Positions 5,980-7,159 of a stretch of DNA of 7,159 nt are shown here, piece by piece. This DNA is from Bacillota bacterium. GTDB taxonomy: Bacteria; Bacillota; Clostridia; Oscillospirales; Acutalibacteraceae. The position numbers and the translations under genes are program-made. Location of the stretch: positions 1 through 7,159 of the forward strand of contig JAQXHB010000014.1 in NCBI GenBank assembly GCA_029007015.1. The letters are read 5' to 3'. The notes beneath the pieces were generated by a model. That model was not told where the DNA came from and searched no databases. It saw only the letters and a program-made list of their open reading frames with translations. Within the stretch, counting starts at the first letter, position 1. Each line of letters starts with the position of its first letter.

Positions 5980-6327
5980 ATGTATGCAATCATTGAGACC
6001 GGCGGCAAGCAGTACAAGGTCAGCGCAGGTGATGTAATCTACGTTGAGAAACTGGGCGTCGACGAGGAGCAGGCCATTACTTTTGACAAGGTAATCGCCA
6101 TGCACAACGGCAAAACTCTGAAGGTAGGTACTCCTTATGTGAAGAACTGCACCGTAGGTGCAACCGTCCTTAAGAACGGCAAGCAGAAGAAAATTACCGT
6201 ATTCACCTACCGCGCAAAGAAGGGCTCCAAGCGCAAGTTGGGCCACAGACAGCCGTACACCAAGGTTCAAATCGATTCTATCGATGTTGCGACAAAGTCA
6301 GCCGAGAAGGCTGCCGATGCTGAATAA
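5980..6327 (+). CDS. rplU: Large-subunit ribosomal protein L21
   Basis: This encodes the 115-residue 50S protein L21 (bL21), which binds 23S rRNA on the large subunit. The N-terminus YAIIETGGKQYKVSAGD is the family signature, and GHRQPYTKVQI (about 89-99) is the conserved RNA-binding C-terminal region. Typical L21 is about 102-105 residues; this one has an extra Ala/Lys/Glu-rich tail of roughly 12 residues, a variation seen in other bacteria. The ATG at 5980 has AGGTG ten bases upstream; a second ATG four bases later is out of frame. It is the first gene of the operon, preceded by its leader RNA, and prp starts six bases after its stop. Confidence 0.98.
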   Translation: MYAIIETGGKQYKVSAGDVIYVEKLGVDEEQAITFDKVIAMHNGKTLKVGTPYVKNCTVGATVLKNGKQKKITVFTYRAKKGSKRKLGHRQPYTKVQIDSIDVATKSAEKAADAE

Positions 6328-6333
6328 TCGGCA

Positions 6334-6660
6334 ATGACCAAAGCAACTTTTTATGTCTGCGGAGGGGCTCTGACGGGCTTCTGCATCGACGGGCATACCG
6401 CTGATTATGATACCGAGGAGGGCAGACTGGTTTGCTCCGCGGTATCCAGCGCGGCCTACATGGCGGCCAACACCGTCACAGAGGTCATCGGTGCTGCTGC
6501 CGACGCTTTTGACAGCGACGGCCATATGACACTCAATGTCGGCGCGTCCGACGGGCGTACTCAGGCGGTGCTTGAGGGGCTTCGGCTGCATTTGCGCGGC
6601 CTTGAGGAGCAGTACCCACACTATATTAAAGTAAATTTGGAGGTGCAACCAAATGCTTAA
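6334..6660 (+). CDS. prp: Ribosomal-processing cysteine protease Prp (YsxB family)
   Basis: The 108-residue cytoplasmic cysteine protease is expected to remove the N-terminal extension of L27, the function shown for Prp in Staphylococcus aureus. The catalytic pair is visible as His21 in IDGHTADY and Cys34 in RLVCSAVS, with the usual 12-residue gap. The length and C-terminal features fit the family: a glycine-rich turn around residues 69-75, then a helix of leucines and arginines. It starts six bases after rplU without a convincing Shine-Dalgarno (AGAAGG at 6305-6310 is 23 bases away), so translation is probably coupled to rplU and kept low relative to the ribosomal proteins. Its last eight bases overlap the start of rpmA, its substrate gene. 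The position between rplU and rpmA is the standard Firmicute order. Confidence 0.95.
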   Translation: MTKATFYVCGGALTGFCIDGHTADYDTEEGRLVCSAVSSAAYMAANTVTEVIGAAADAFDSDGHMTLNVGASDGRTQAVLEGLRLHLRGLEEQYPHYIKVNLEVQPNA

Positions 6661-6937
6661 GATTAACATTCAACTTTTCGCTCATAAGAAAGGTATGGGT
6701 TCGACCAAGAACGGCCGTGACTCTGAGTCAAAGCGCCTCGGCGTTAAGCGCGCCGACGGTCAGGTAGTTCTGGCAGGCAACATTCTTGTTCGCCAGCGCG
6801 GAACTCACATTCATCCGGGCGAGAATGTCGGCAAGGGCTCGGACGATACGCTGTTCGCTCTTATCGACGGCAAGGTCAAGTTTGAGCGCGTGGGCAAGGA
6901 CCGCAAGCGCGTCAGTGTCTACGCTGTAGAGCAGTAA
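6653..6937 (+). CDS. rpmA: Large-subunit ribosomal protein L27, with Prp-cleavable extension
   Basis: This encodes the 94-residue 50S protein L27 (bL27), whose N-terminal tail reaches the peptidyl-transferase centre. The body is clear: GSTKNGRDSESKRLGVK, then ILVRQRGTHIHPGENVGKG and GKVKFERV. The first residues, MLKINIQLFAHKKG, carry the Firmicute Prp recognition motif. Cutting between Phe9 and Ala10 would leave an AHKKG start like that of mature L27 in bacteria without the extension. In S. aureus the uncut extension is incompatible with normal ribosome function, so processing is probably essential here too. The start has a strong GGAGGTG (6639-6645) 7 bases upstream, placed inside prp, and overlaps the prp stop by eight bases. 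It is the last gene of the operon before a terminator. Confidence 0.98.
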   Translation: MLKINIQLFAHKKGMGSTKNGRDSESKRLGVKRADGQVVLAGNILVRQRGTHIHPGENVGKGSDDTLFALIDGKVKFERVGKDRKRVSVYAVEQ

Positions 6938-6956
6938 CCTGCAAGAAACACTCAGA

Positions 6957-6987
6957 CCTCGGGCACACTAATGTCCGAGGCCTTTTT
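6957..6987 (+). terminator. Rho-independent terminator of the rplU operon
   Basis: A 9-bp stem (6957-6965 with 6972-6980, one G-T wobble) with a 6-base loop is followed by CC and five T residues (6983-6987). It sits 19 bases after rpmA and before the obgE ribosome-binding site. Because no separate promoter is evident between it and obgE, some read-through into obgE is likely. Confidence 0.85.
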
Positions 6988-7008
6988 GTTGTTAAGGGGG
7001 ATATAGCG

Positions 7009-7159
7009 TTGTTTGTAGATACAGCCAAAATCAAAATTAAGGCGGGCGACGGCGGTAACGGCGCCGTGTCATTCCGCCGCGAAAAGTATATTGCGGCCGG
7101 CGGCCCTGACGGCGGCGACGGCGGCAGGGCGGCGATATAATTTTCATCGTCGATGATAA
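7009..7159 (+). CDS. obgE: GTPase Obg, 5' part, with an apparent one-base frameshift
   Basis: The start of the essential ribosome-assembly GTPase Obg, which follows rpmA in many bacteria. From TTG at 7009 the frame gives a first residue then FVDTAKIKIKAGDGGNGAV, SFRREKY and GGPDGGDGGR, the glycine-rich N-terminal Obg fold. The TTG is supported by an AAGGGGG ribosome-binding site with 8 bases of spacing. As written, the frame changes after AGG at 7126-7128, reads AAI and stops at TAA 7138-7140 (43 codons). If one G is added to the GGG at 7127-7129, the protein continues as GGDIIFIVDD to the window edge, as expected for Obg. Because Obg is normally essential, a sequencing or assembly error is more likely than a real loss. 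The G and GTPase domains lie beyond the window. Confidence 0.88.

Overview
The window looks like chromosomal DNA of a Gram-positive, Clostridia-type Firmicute with a base composition near half G+C. The strongest reason is the last operon: an L21 leader RNA, then rplU, then the ribosomal-processing cysteine protease gene prp, then rpmA encoding L27 with the cleavable N-terminal extension typical of Firmicutes, followed by the start of obgE. Purine-rich Shine-Dalgarno sites, vegetative -35/-10 promoters and an ECF-type vitamin transporter S component agree with this. I could not compare it with any database, so the family-level assignment is an inference.

Layout. Bases 1-286 hold the 3' end of a HAD-superfamily phosphatase gene, closed by a strong terminator (323-364). 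A YeiH-type putative anion (sulfate/sulfonate) exporter gene follows (478-1515). It converges on an ECF transporter S-component gene on the minus strand (1585-2112), with a bidirectional terminator between them. A 94-bp divergent promoter region separates the S component from a MocR/GntR-type PLP-dependent regulator (2207-3301) that is shortened at its C-terminus. Next, on the minus strand, is an initiator tRNA-fMet(CAU) gene (3387-3463) with its own promoter and terminator. An OmpR-type response regulator (3698-4375) and a membrane histidine kinase (4392-5852) form a two-gene operon. The rplU-prp-rpmA operon starts directly behind it from a near-consensus promoter, ends in a terminator (6957-6987), and is followed by the first part of obgE, which runs off the window.

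How the genes work together. Prp is expected to remove nine residues from L27 before or during ribosome assembly, and L21 probably controls the operon through its leader RNA. The MocR regulator is the natural candidate to control the divergently transcribed S component; both promoters lie in the same short gap with overlapping -10 boxes. The two-component pair has no evident target gene beside it.

Most of the window is ordinary. Four items merit a second look: the MocR protein stops before the region carrying the substrate-carboxylate-binding arginine; the initiator tRNA has an extra base in its T-stem; obgE has an apparent one-base deletion in a G run near the window end; and the L21 leader contains two mutually exclusive pairings. 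I found no CRISPR array, insertion sequence, phage gene or clear new defence or biosynthetic system.
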